DNA of 64,000 bases. It comes from Armatimonadota bacterium (GTDB lineage Bacteria; Armatimonadota; Zipacnadia; JAUWAU01). The position numbers and the translations under genes are program-made. The stretch lies in contig JAUWAU010000003.1 in the NCBI GenBank assembly GCA_030601885.1, positions 248,001 through 312,000 of the forward strand, written 5' to 3'. The notes beneath the pieces were generated by a model. The model was given only the letters and a program-made list of their open reading frames with translations, had not been told where the DNA came from and ran no database searches. This document shows, piece after piece, positions 16,169-23,510 of the stretch (position 1 is its first letter; each line of letters opens with the position of its first letter).

Positions 16169-17194
16169 ATGAGTCTTGGGACTAGAGCTGCACGATACTC
16201 TCTACTCGCCGTCATTGTGATCGTCATCGTTTGCCTGGCCTCGTGCAAGCGCGAGACGCCGGCGGGGACGACGCAGGGGATACGCCCCCCGGGCCGCGAT
16301 GAGGCGGTGGAGAAGGAGCGAAGGTGGCACATCGGCTTCTCGCAGTGCACCGCAACGGAGCCGTGGCGGGTGCTCTTCAACCAACTCCTCGAGAGGGAAG
16401 CGGCGAAGCATCCCGAGGTGGAGCTGGAGATCCTGGACGCGCAGGACCGCACCGAGGAGCAGAATGCGCAGATGGAGGCGCTCATCAACAAGGGCGTCGA
16501 TGCCATCCTCATCTCGCCGAAAGAATCGGCCGGCCTCACGGGTGTGGTGAAACGAGCGACGGAAGCCGGGATCCCGGTCATCGTGCTCGACCGTGACGTC
16601 GAAACAGAGGACTACGCCTGCTTCGTGGGCGGTGACAACACGGAGATAGGGCGCGAGGCGGGCAAGTTCGCCGTCGAGGTGCTCGGCGGAGAGGGGAAGG
16701 CGAACGGGAAGATCTACGAGATCTGGGGCGGCAAGGGATCGACGCCGGCCCATGAGCGCCACGACGGATTCGCCGAGGTCGTGGGCGAAGAGCCGGGCAT
16801 CACGCTCGTGGGAGAGCAGGACGGGGACTGGAAGCAGAAAAAGGGCTACGACATCATGGAGGCGGCGTTGAAGATCGAGAAGGATATCGACATCGTCTAC
16901 GCCCACAACGATCCCATGGCCTTCGGCGCGTATCTGGCGGCCGTGGACGCGGAGCGCGACGAAGAGATCAAGTTCGTGGGGATCGACGCCAACCCGGACG
17001 AGGGATGCAAGTGGGTGAAAGAGGGCAAGCTCACCGCGACCTTCGTGTACCCGCCGCCGGGCGAAAAGGGCCTGCAGGTGGCCCTGGAGATCCTCGAGGG
17101 CGGCTCGCCGGAGCAGCAGCGCATCTATCTGCCCACCCGCCGCATCACGAGGGACACCGTGGACGACTACTTGCGCGACAAGGGAATGCTGTAG
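16169..17194 (+). CDS. Periplasmic sugar-binding lipoprotein (RbsB-like)
   Basis: 341 residues from the ATG preceded by TGGAGGT. A lipoprotein signal ends in LASC with Cys26 as the modified residue. The mature part is a two-lobed type I periplasmic binding protein: WHIGFSQCTATEPWRVLFNQ opening strand, EEQNAQMEALINKGVDAILI, DRDVETEDYACFVGGDN hinge region, AHNDPMAFGAYLAA, and VGIDANPDEGCKWVKEGKLT. It should bind a sugar and deliver it to the permease encoded 142 bases upstream. The longer frame upstream is repeat DNA. Confidence 0.9.
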   Translation: MSLGTRAARYSLLAVIVIVIVCLASCKRETPAGTTQGIRPPGRDEAVEKERRWHIGFSQCTATEPWRVLFNQLLEREAAKHPEVELEILDAQDRTEEQNAQMEALINKGVDAILISPKESAGLTGVVKRATEAGIPVIVLDRDVETEDYACFVGGDNTEIGREAGKFAVEVLGGEGKANGKIYEIWGGKGSTPAHERHDGFAEVVGEEPGITLVGEQDGDWKQKKGYDIMEAALKIEKDIDIVYAHNDPMAFGAYLAAVDAERDEEIKFVGIDANPDEGCKWVKEGKLTATFVYPPPGEKGLQVALEILEGGSPEQQRIYLPTRRITRDTVDDYLRDKGML

Positions 17195-17247
17195 AAGACA
17201 AGTCGCTTACCCCCAGTACGAATCCGCAAGGGCTCACGATGACTGAC

Positions 17248-17278
17248 AGCGCCCCGGCCTGCCAACGGCCGGGGCGCT
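17248..17278. terminator. Bidirectional hairpin between convergent genes
   Basis: A perfect 12-bp stem (AGCGCCCCGGCC / GGCCGGGGCGCT) with a seven-base loop, midway between the stops of the sugar-binding protein and folE. No T-tract on either side, as is usual in GC-rich genomes lacking canonical terminators. Confidence 0.75.
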
Positions 17279-17300
17279 CGAGTGACTCCTGCCAACGACT

Positions 17301-17867
17301 TTACGGTCTAGGCCTGGAAATCAATGTCAGGAACTCGCTCCTGGTAGACACGTCATCGTGAAAGCTCCCGAGCACCGATGACGTCGTCATCATGGAGTTC
17401 TGCTTCGCCACGCCGCGCATCATCATGCACAGGTGCTGAGCTTCTATCACGACCCCGACGCCCTCAGCGTCGATCCCATCCATGATCGCATGGGCAATCT
17501 GCTCGGTGAGGCGCTCCTGTATCTGCAGCCGCCTGGCGTACATGTCCGTGAGCCTCGCCAGCTTACTGATACCGAAGATCTTGCCATCAGCGATATAGCC
17601 GATGTGGCAGCGGCCGAAGAAGGGCAGCAGGTGGTGTTCACACAGGCTGTAGACCGCGATGTCCCGGGCGATAACCATGTTGTTGGTTTTCTGGGTGAAG
17701 ATGGCGCCGTTGATGAGCCCCGGCACATCGGCACGGTAGCCTGAAGTCAGAAACTCCAACGCGGTGGCCATGCGGGCCGGGGTCTTCACCAAGCCCTCCC
17801 GACCGGGATCCTCGCCAATCTCAATCAGCAGTTCTCGTACGAGTCGCTCAACATTCTGATGATCCAT
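17301..17867 (-). CDS. folE: GTP cyclohydrolase I
   Basis: 188 residues from the ATG of [10 protein letters not shown], preceded by AGAAAGAG; a GTG three codons earlier is possible. Converts GTP to 7,8-dihydroneopterin triphosphate, the first step of folate synthesis. The zinc site is seen as Cys76 and His79 in [12 protein letters not shown] and Cys147 in [12 protein letters not shown]. The KTPARMA and [14 protein letters not shown] motifs are present. It follows folB by 55 bases on the same strand. Confidence 0.95.
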   Translation of the reverse strand: MDHQNVERLVRELLIEIGEDPGREGLVKTPARMATALEFLTSGYRADVPGLINGAIFTQKTNNMVIARDIAVYSLCEHHLLPFFGRCHIGYIADGKIFGISKLARLTDMYARRLQIQERLTEQIAHAIMDGIDAEGVGVVIEAQHLCMMMRGVAKQNSMMTTSSVLGSFHDDVSTRSEFLTLISRPRP

Positions 17868-17922
17868 GGACGACACTCTTTCTCAGTAGCGCGCTGTATT
17901 CCGGCAGCGGCTGCATCCTCTT

Positions 17923-18276
17923 CTACGTCCGATCACGGGTGACCTCGACGCCGACGCTCCGCGCAAACCGGAGCGCCGAGGGCTTCTCCACCGTCACTTG
18001 CGCCCGCTGCACGTCGGGGTTTTCGAGGCAGATCTGCGCAATCCGCTCCGCCAGCGCTTCCACGAGATAGTACTGCGAACTCTCTACCACGCTGAGAATG
18101 CGCTTCTTGAGGGCACGATAGTCTATTGCATCTTCGAACCGGTCGCTCCGCGCGGCCGGTCGGAGATCTGCGTAGAGGGCCACATTGATGACCACATCCT
18201 GCTCTTCGCGCCGCTCGTCGTCGTTGACGCCGATAATGCAGCGCGCGAGCAGATCTTTAATCAGGATTCTGTCCAT
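17923..18276 (-). CDS. folB: Dihydroneopterin aldolase
   Basis: 117 residues, standard length. Family marks are IIGVNDDERREEQDVVINV (about 14-32), FEDAIDYRALKKRI and YYLVEALAERIAQI, with the catalytic Lys/Glu pair expected in VTVEKPSALRFARSVGVEV. Acts after FolE in folate biosynthesis to give 6-hydroxymethyl-dihydropterin. The start codon overlaps the last 20 bases of the SDR remnant upstream, so the three genes once formed one translationally linked folate operon. Confidence 0.93.
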   Translation of the reverse strand: MDRILIKDLLARCIIGVNDDERREEQDVVINVALYADLRPAARSDRFEDAIDYRALKKRILSVVESSQYYLVEALAERIAQICLENPDVQRAQVTVEKPSALRFARSVGVEVTRDRT

Positions 18277-18546
18277 TGGCCAGCTCTCTCAGATGTTCGC
18301 CGCCGTGCACGTAGATGACCTGCCCGGTGATGAAGTCGCTCTTGAGCAGAAAGAGCGCCGCGTCCACGCGCTCACGCCGCGACCGCGAAGCTCGCCGCAG
18401 GGCTCATCGGCTTCTGCCGCGGAGGTGTTGTAGTGGACGACGACGTTCACTCCCTCGGCCGCGAGGGCCAGGGTTATCGCTCCGCCCAGCCGCTTGGCGG
18501 CGCCGCTGACGAGGGCGGTTTTGTCACGCAATGGCTCGTGGCTCAT
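18257..18546 (-). pseudogene. Short-chain dehydrogenase/pteridine-reductase-like gene, internally deleted
   Basis: The 5' part encodes an SDR N-terminus: KTALVSGAAKRLGGAITLAL, with the TGxxxGxG-type nucleotide loop, and GVNVVVHYNTSAAEAD. Near 18385 the sequence jumps into another frame that encodes an SDR C-terminus, VDAALFLLKSDFITGQVIYV followed by HGGEHLRELANGQNPD and a stop. The catalytic Ser-Tyr-Lys middle (about 150 residues) is missing. The VHYN loop and the position ahead of folB suggest that the ancestor was a FolM/PTR1-like pteridine reductase. The architecture of damage, both ends kept and the centre lost, matches the aminotransferase remnant at 12835-13181. Confidence 0.8.
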
Positions 18547-18634
18547 GTCGTCGCACGTGGAGGGAGCGATCCCCTCCCCCCGCTTGCGGCGGGATCGAGG
18601 CGGGTAGTCTGCCCGCGCGCATTGAGCGGCGCCA

Positions 18635-18663
18635 AGCCTAACTGATGCGACAGTAGCAGTCAA
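18635..18663 (-). promoter_or_regulatory. Putative promoter for the folate genes
   Basis: On the minus strand TTGACT (18663-18658) and TAGGCT (18640-18635) are separated by 17 bases. The -35 element is good and the -10 weak. Confidence 0.4.
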
Positions 18664-18730
18664 GGGCACGTTTCGCCCGGTAGCATACAGGATGCTGCGG
18701 CAGACGCTGGCTTGAAACTGGCCAGGCGTG

Positions 18731-18736
18731 TATACT
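18731..18736 (+). promoter_or_regulatory. Putative -10 element for the permease gene
   Basis: TATACT lies 46 bases before the ATG at 18783. The best upstream TTGAAA is only 13 bases away, so the -35 partner is uncertain. Confidence 0.35.
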
Positions 18737-18782
18737 CTCCGAAACTGTCGCCATCGGCGTCCATGAGTAAGGTGATTCCTGC

Positions 18783-19283
18783 ATGAGAATCGCAACGATC
18801 GTCATGTTCGTGCTGGCCGTCGTACTCGGTGTCTTGGCGTACAAGAAGGGGGTGCATATGCGCGGGCTGCAAGCCGGTGGAAAGATGCTGCTGGAGCTGG
18901 TGCCCCTTCTTGCTGTTGCCTTCATCGTCGCGGGCTTCGTCCGCGTTCTTGCACCTCAAGAGGTCGTCACGAAGTGGGTCGGCACGGAGGGCGGTCTGCG
19001 AGGCATCTTCATCGGCAGCGCGGCGGGCAGCATCACGCCGGGCGGCCCGTACGTGACGCTGCCCATCGCCGCATCGTTCTACAAATCCGGGACGAGCATA
19101 GCGATCATGGTGGCCTTTCTGACAGCCTGGTCATTGTGGGCGGTGGGGCGACTGCCCATGGAACTGGGCATCCTCGGCCCCCGGGTGACGCTCATACGCA
19201 TCCTGGCAACCGTCATCTTTCCGCCCATCGCCGGGTTGCTCGCGGGAGTGATTGACCGGTGGATTCCCGGTGCGGGGCCCTGA
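18783..19283 (+). CDS. Half-length permease (COG0701/DUF318-like)
   Basis: 166 residues with about five membrane segments. The glycine-rich loop GIFIGSAAGSITPGGPYVTL (about 73-92), with the charged ALLAPQEVVTKWVGTEGG-type segment before it, is characteristic of the permease family that includes ArsP-like proteins. Full-length members have two such halves, so this one may dimerise or pair with another half-size protein elsewhere. Substrate unknown. The next gene starts 34 bases downstream in the same direction. Confidence 0.7.
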   Translation: MRIATIVMFVLAVVLGVLAYKKGVHMRGLQAGGKMLLELVPLLAVAFIVAGFVRVLAPQEVVTKWVGTEGGLRGIFIGSAAGSITPGGPYVTLPIAASFYKSGTSIAIMVAFLTAWSLWAVGRLPMELGILGPRVTLIRILATVIFPPIAGLLAGVIDRWIPGAGP

Positions 19284-19317
19284 GCCGGGCAGGCCATTGA
19301 TTAAGGAGGCTCAGACA

Positions 19318-19563
19318 ATGTCGATTACCATCACCATCAACGAAGGCAAGTGCCAGGGCGGCTTTCACCAAGTCGGGGATGTGATCACCATCGAGCGCGG
19401 CACTCCCGAGGGCATGTGCCTGGGGGCCTTCGGCGCCATCCTGCCGTATCTGACGGCGCTTCGTTTCGGCGCCGATTTCCCGTGGGAGGCGGAAAAGGGC
19501 TGCGCCGTCATTCACTGCCCGGATCCGAAGGGCATTGTGCTCGAGCTAAGGCGGGAGGGCTGA
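19318..19563 (+). CDS. TIGR04076 family protein
   Basis: 81 residues from the ATG preceded by TTAAGGAGG, which fixes the start. The layout KCQGGFHQVGDVITIE, PEGMCLGAFGAILPYLTALR, FGADFPWE and CPDPKGIVLELRR matches the small TIGR04076 family, whose conserved Cys residues and function are uncharacterised. It probably forms an operon with the half-size permease. Cytosolic, no signal. Confidence 0.75.
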   Translation: MSITITINEGKCQGGFHQVGDVITIERGTPEGMCLGAFGAILPYLTALRFGADFPWEAEKGCAVIHCPDPKGIVLELRREG

Positions 19564-19652
19564 GGAGGGCGCCGATGGGCGGGAGCGGGCAGAGCCGCTC
19601 TCCTACTGTGAAGGCTGTGAAGGCGGGAGCAGGGGCGTTGGTGGGGCGCAGC

Positions 19653-19681
19653 TTGACGCTGCCTAGACCCGGTGATAGAAT
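19653..19681 (+). promoter_or_regulatory. Putative sigma70-type promoter for the oxidoreductase-ABC operon
   Basis: TTGACG (19653-19658) and TAGAAT (19676-19681) are spaced by 17 bases. The start codon follows 50 bases after the -10. Confidence 0.65.
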
Positions 19682-19731
19682 TGCTGCGCCTCTGATCGGA
19701 CCGCACTACACACCACCTGGGAGGGCGTTTC

Positions 19732-20820
19732 ATGGCCGAAATACGCTTCGGACTCATCGGCGTGAACGGCATTGGCAGAACTCACCGTCGCGCCTTGGAG
19801 AACATGGAAGGGGCGAAGATCGCCGCCGTCTGCGACATCGTCGAGGAGTGGGCCAAGGAAGCCGGGGAGCAGTATGAGTGCCCGTGGTTTGTCGATTACC
19901 ACGACCTCGTCGCGAGGGACGATATAGACATCGTCTCGGTGCTCACGCCGCACTATCTGCACGCTCCGATGGCCATCGCCGCCGCGGAGAACGGCAAGAA
20001 CGTCTTCGTCGAGAAGCCGCTGTGTATCTCGGTGAGCGAAGCGGATGCGATGATCGAGGCGGCGCAGAAGAACAACGTCAAGCTGGGCGTGTGCCATCAG
20101 CAGCGGAGCAGCCGCCAGTTCCGGCTGCTCAAGAAGATGATTGACGCGGGCGAGATCGGTACTCTGTGGCGAGTGGTGATGATCTCGTGCGGAGTTCGTA
20201 CCCAGGCATACTACGGCACCGGCGAGTGGCGCGGGACGTGGAGCTTGGAGGGCGGCGGGGTGCTCATCAATCAGCACGTGCACGACGTGGACACGCTGCA
20301 ACACCTCGTCGGCAAACCCAGTCTCGTGGCGGGGAACATCCAGACCCTTACGCACGACATAGCAGTGGAGGACCTCGCCACCGCCTTCATTCACTTCGAG
20401 AACGGCGTTGACGGGCTGTTCCAGACGTCGAACATTGACGGCGCGACATTCAATGGCATCCAGGTCGCCGGCAACAAGGGCATCCTGGTGAGCGGCCAGG
20501 GGCTGCGCATCGGCCGGCCGGAGATGCCGAGCGATCAGTTCGCACGCGAGAACCCGGAGAAATTCGGAAAGATGGAGACGACCTGGGAGGACCTGGAGCC
20601 GGAGGAAGGGCCGTCGGGACACCCGGCGATGATCCAGGACATGATCGACGCCGTTGTGAACGACGGCCAGCCGGAGGTGCACGGCGAGGAAGCGCGCACC
20701 GCCATCGAGCTGCTCAACGCCATGATTCTGTCGGCGAAGCGACAGAAGATGGTGCCTGTGCCCGTCGATCGGGCGGAGTATGACGAGTTGCTTGCGGAGC
20801 TTCGTGCCGATGAGCAATGA
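19732..20820 (+). CDS. Gfo/Idh/MocA family oxidoreductase
   Basis: 362 residues. The Rossmann loop is GLIGVNGIGRTH (7-18), and the family motif EKP is at 94-96 (VFVEKPLCIS). The C-terminal sheet domain contains GGGVLINQHVHDVDTLQHLVG, which supplies the histidine often used for catalysis. These NAD(P)-dependent enzymes act on sugars or cyclitols; the substrate cannot be read from sequence. The gene has its own promoter and overlaps the next (ABC ATPase) by 11 bases, so the two are translated together even though the functional link is unclear. Confidence 0.9.
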   Translation: MAEIRFGLIGVNGIGRTHRRALENMEGAKIAAVCDIVEEWAKEAGEQYECPWFVDYHDLVARDDIDIVSVLTPHYLHAPMAIAAAENGKNVFVEKPLCISVSEADAMIEAAQKNNVKLGVCHQQRSSRQFRLLKKMIDAGEIGTLWRVVMISCGVRTQAYYGTGEWRGTWSLEGGGVLINQHVHDVDTLQHLVGKPSLVAGNIQTLTHDIAVEDLATAFIHFENGVDGLFQTSNIDGATFNGIQVAGNKGILVSGQGLRIGRPEMPSDQFARENPEKFGKMETTWEDLEPEEGPSGHPAMIQDMIDAVVNDGQPEVHGEEARTAIELLNAMILSAKRQKMVPVPVDRAEYDELLAELRADEQ

Positions 20821-21730
20821 TGTGGTGCTGCGAACGCGGGGACTCACGAAGCGCTTTGGCAAGCGCCGCGCGGTGGACGGGTTGGACCTGGAGGTGAGGC
20901 GGGGACAGGTATTCGGCTTCCTGGGCCCGAACGGCGCCGGGAAAACGACGACCATACGCATGCTGGTTGGGCTGGTGCGGCCCAATGACGGCGATGCAGA
21001 GCTGTTCGGCGTCTCCATCAGGCGGCGGCGCCTGGAGGCACTCCAGAGGGTCGGCGCCATGGTGGAGACGCCCGCCTTTTACGACCACCTGAGCGGACAG
21101 CGCAACCTCGAGCTGCTCTCCGCCCTGTCCGGTGGGGCGACCAGAGGGCGCATCCGCGAAACCCTCCGGATCGTAGGGCTCTTTGGGCGCGAGCGTGACA
21201 AGGTGGGCACGTATTCGCACGGTATGAAGCAGCGGCTGGGGCTGGCCCACGCGCTGCTGCCGCACCCGGAGCTGCTCATCTTGGACGAACCCGCCACAGG
21301 ACTGGACCCGGAGGGACTGCGTGAGGTCAGAGACCTGATCGGTCGCCTGGGTAGCGAGGGTCTTACCATCTTCCTGTCCAGCCACCTGCTTCACGAGGTG
21401 GAGCAGACGTGCACCCATGTGGGAATCATTCGCGAGGGGCGACTGGTGGCATCGGGCAGCGTAGCGGAGCTGCTCGGCGGCGAGAAGCAAACGGCGACGG
21501 TGGTGGTGGACGACCCCCAGCGCGCTGCCGACGTGCTGGGCGATCAGCCTTTTGTGACCGTTGCCGCGCTCGGCGATGGGCGCCTCCGCGTCGTCGGCGA
21601 CCCAGATCGGCTCGCGGACGCAAATGCGCTGCTCGTGTCGCAGGGGCTGCGCGTCTCGGCAATCATCCCGGAGCGCACGTCGCTGGAGGAAATGTACCTG
21701 CGCATCGCCAGCGGGGAAGGCAGTGGTTAG
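20810..21730 (+). CDS. ABC transporter ATP-binding protein (ABC-2 type)
   Basis: 306 residues. Walker A GPNGAGKT (39-46), signature SHGMKQRL (136-143, variant of LSGGQ), Walker B LLILDEP (155-161), and the switch histidine in FLSSHLLHEVEQ. The C-terminal extension after 220 is typical of CcmA/DrrA-like exporters. It pairs with the permease gene 67 bases downstream. Start chosen at MSNDVVLRTRG, inside the end of the oxidoreductase gene. Confidence 0.92.
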   Translation: MSNDVVLRTRGLTKRFGKRRAVDGLDLEVRRGQVFGFLGPNGAGKTTTIRMLVGLVRPNDGDAELFGVSIRRRRLEALQRVGAMVETPAFYDHLSGQRNLELLSALSGGATRGRIRETLRIVGLFGRERDKVGTYSHGMKQRLGLAHALLPHPELLILDEPATGLDPEGLREVRDLIGRLGSEGLTIFLSSHLLHEVEQTCTHVGIIREGRLVASGSVAELLGGEKQTATVVVDDPQRAADVLGDQPFVTVAALGDGRLRVVGDPDRLADANALLVSQGLRVSAIIPERTSLEEMYLRIASGEGSG

Positions 21731-21755
21731 TGGCTGGTGGTCAGTGGTCGGTGAA
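21721..21755. repeat. AGTGGTCAGTGG-type repeat fragment
   Basis: Run of TAGTGGCTGGTGGTCAGTGG units at the end of the ATPase gene and just beyond. The same units appear at about 3710-3770 and as the arms of the element at 57173-57319. Confidence 0.55.
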
Positions 21756-21797
21756 CGACGGCCCACAGCCAGCCCTGACTGTCAGGAACTAACCAGA

Positions 21798-22634
21798 ATG
21801 CGGCTCTGGACGGCTCTGCGCATCGAAATAGTGAAAGTGTATCGGCGACGCTCCACCTACTTGGGGTTCGTCGCGCTGACTGCCCTCGTCGTTCTCGTCG
21901 TCATCGCCGCGGCGCACCGCCACAATCCTGGAGAGCAACTCCGACGCTCCCTGGCCGACGATTTCATCATCGAGGGCAAGCTCGTCGCCGCTCCATTCGT
22001 CGCGTACCTCGTTTTGATACCTAGCTGTGTGCTGTTTCTGCCCGTGCTGGCAAGCATTGTGGCGGGCGACCAGATAGCCGCCGAGCGCCGGACGGGCACG
22101 CTCCGTACAGTGCTGACGCACCCGGTTTCGCGGGGGGTGCTGTACGCGGCGAAATTCCTCGTGTGTGCTCTCCATACGATCGCGCTCACGGCGTTCCTGG
22201 GCTGTCTGGCGCTCGGCTTGGGGTTGGCGTTCTTCGGCCGGGGCGACCTGCTCGCGATTGGGGAGGGCATTCGGCTCATCCCGGAGAGCGAGGCGCTGTG
22301 GCGACTCGCGCTCGGGTACGCCATGGGCGCCTGGTGCGCCATCGCCATCGCCACAATAGCGCTGTTCTTCTCCGCCCTACTACGCAGCGGGGCGGCAGCG
22401 GCCGGCGCCGCCGTGGCCCTGCTCCTGCTGTGCTCCACGGCCGACGAGATCCTGAATCTAGACTGGCTCTCGCCGTACCTGATGCGGATGCATATCACCG
22501 CCATCATGAAGCTCTTCCAACGGACCATCCCGGTGGCCGAGGTGCTCAAATCCGTGGGCGTCATGGGGCTGTACATCGCGGTGCCGTTGGTCCTGGGCTT
22601 CTGGATCTTTCGGCGCAAGGATGTGCTGTGTTGA
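21798..22634 (+). CDS. ABC-2 type permease
   Basis: 278 residues from MRLWTALRIEIVKVYRRRST. About six membrane segments, with the ABC-2 landmark IVAGDQIAAERRTGTLRTVL (about 94-113) on the cytosolic side. Partner of the ATPase encoded upstream; substrate unknown, export likely. Its stop codon overlaps the ATG of the next frame (TGATG), showing translational coupling to the LolA-like gene. Confidence 0.88.
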   Translation: MRLWTALRIEIVKVYRRRSTYLGFVALTALVVLVVIAAAHRHNPGEQLRRSLADDFIIEGKLVAAPFVAYLVLIPSCVLFLPVLASIVAGDQIAAERRTGTLRTVLTHPVSRGVLYAAKFLVCALHTIALTAFLGCLALGLGLAFFGRGDLLAIGEGIRLIPESEALWRLALGYAMGAWCAIAIATIALFFSALLRSGAAAAGAAVALLLLCSTADEILNLDWLSPYLMRMHITAIMKLFQRTIPVAEVLKSVGVMGLYIAVPLVLGFWIFRRKDVLC

Positions 22635-23476
22635 TGCTGAACAGCGATGGCTGTGCTGCCAGTGCACGCCCGCGTAGGCTCCCCGTAGCAGTGTCGGGCT
22701 GGAAGGGACTCCGCCGAAGCTTCGTCCCTCGGACCGTCGCCAAAGGGGCTTTGGCCCGTCGGCGACTCGCGAAGGCGGAAGCCCGACCTACGCGGGAAAG
22801 ACGAGGCGCGCGTGGGGCCGGCGGCCTCTTTGTGCTGCTGGCCCTCGGACTGGCGGGCGCCGCGCTCGCGGACACCGCAGAGCTGACTGGGGCGGAGATA
22901 CTGTCCAAGGCCCTCGACCTGCGAAAGGGCGTCAACGACTTCAGCGCACGCTTCGCCATTCATCTCGACATCGAGAGCCTGGACATCCCAGATAGCAGCG
23001 GGACCGTCTACTTCAAGCGGCCCGACAAGCTGCGCGTTGTCGGCGAGCGCGGCCTCGTCATCCTCCCGAAGGATGCCATCATGCCCACGCGGATTGCCAA
23101 GGCGATCCAGGACGGCGCCGACGTCACGCTCATGGGCAAACGCGATACGCCAGCGGCGGTGATCTACGGCCTCAAGATCGTGCCCAAGCAGGACGACGAG
23201 AACGTCCGGCTTCTCGCCTGGATCAATGGCCGGAACTGGACCATGCAGAAGATGGAGGTGTGGCGGGGAACGAGGCGGGCTATGTCGATTGACTGGGAAC
23301 ATACGCTGGTACAGAAGCGCTTCTGGCTACCAAAGAGCGTCACCTGCACACTTGGGCAGCGTGCCAGGCCGGGCCGCCGGCGCATGAAAGGCACTGCTTC
23401 GGTCACCTTCACCGATTATCGCGTCAACAGCGGCCTTGACGATGCGCTGTTCTCAACACCGGAAGAGCGCCGCTGA
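22634..23476 (+). CDS. LolA/outer-membrane lipoprotein-sorting-like protein with repeat-derived N-terminus
   Basis: 280 residues if translation starts at the ATG overlapping the permease stop. From about residue 60 it has a signal peptide (GGLFVLLALGLAGAALAD) and then a LolA/LolB-like fold: ILSKALDLRKGVNDFSARFA, SGTVYFKRPDKLRVVGERG, and a DYRVNSGLDDALFS end. The first 55 or so residues are Arg-rich and are encoded by a palindromic repeat (22669-22796). No start codon exists between that repeat and the signal peptide, so any protein made must begin inside or before the repeat. The other candidate starts are GTG at 22691 and TTG at 22751. Probably periplasmic; partner of the ABC-2 exporter. Confidence 0.65.
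   Translation: MLNSDGCAASARPRRLPVAVSGWKGLRRSFVPRTVAKGALARRRLAKAEARPTRERRGARGAGGLFVLLALGLAGAALADTAELTGAEILSKALDLRKGVNDFSARFAIHLDIESLDIPDSSGTVYFKRPDKLRVVGERGLVILPKDAIMPTRIAKAIQDGADVTLMGKRDTPAAVIYGLKIVPKQDDENVRLLAWINGRNWTMQKMEVWRGTRRAMSIDWEHTLVQKRFWLPKSVTCTLGQRARPGRRRMKGTASVTFTDYRVNSGLDDALFSTPEERR
22669..22796. repeat. 128-bp palindromic element inside the LolA-like frame
   Basis: Outer arms are perfect 10-bp inverted repeats, CCCGCGTAGG (22669-22678) and CCTACGCGGG (22787-22796). Inner arms are TCGGGCT (22694-22700) and AGCCCGA (22780-22786). Two further hairpins lie within: GAAGCTTC flanked by GGGAC/GTCCC, and GCCAAAG/CTTTGGC. The element is open in the frame of the downstream protein. Confidence 0.8.
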
Positions 23477-23510
23477 ACTCTGTGGTCGGTGCGCTCAGTG
23501 GCAGTGAACA

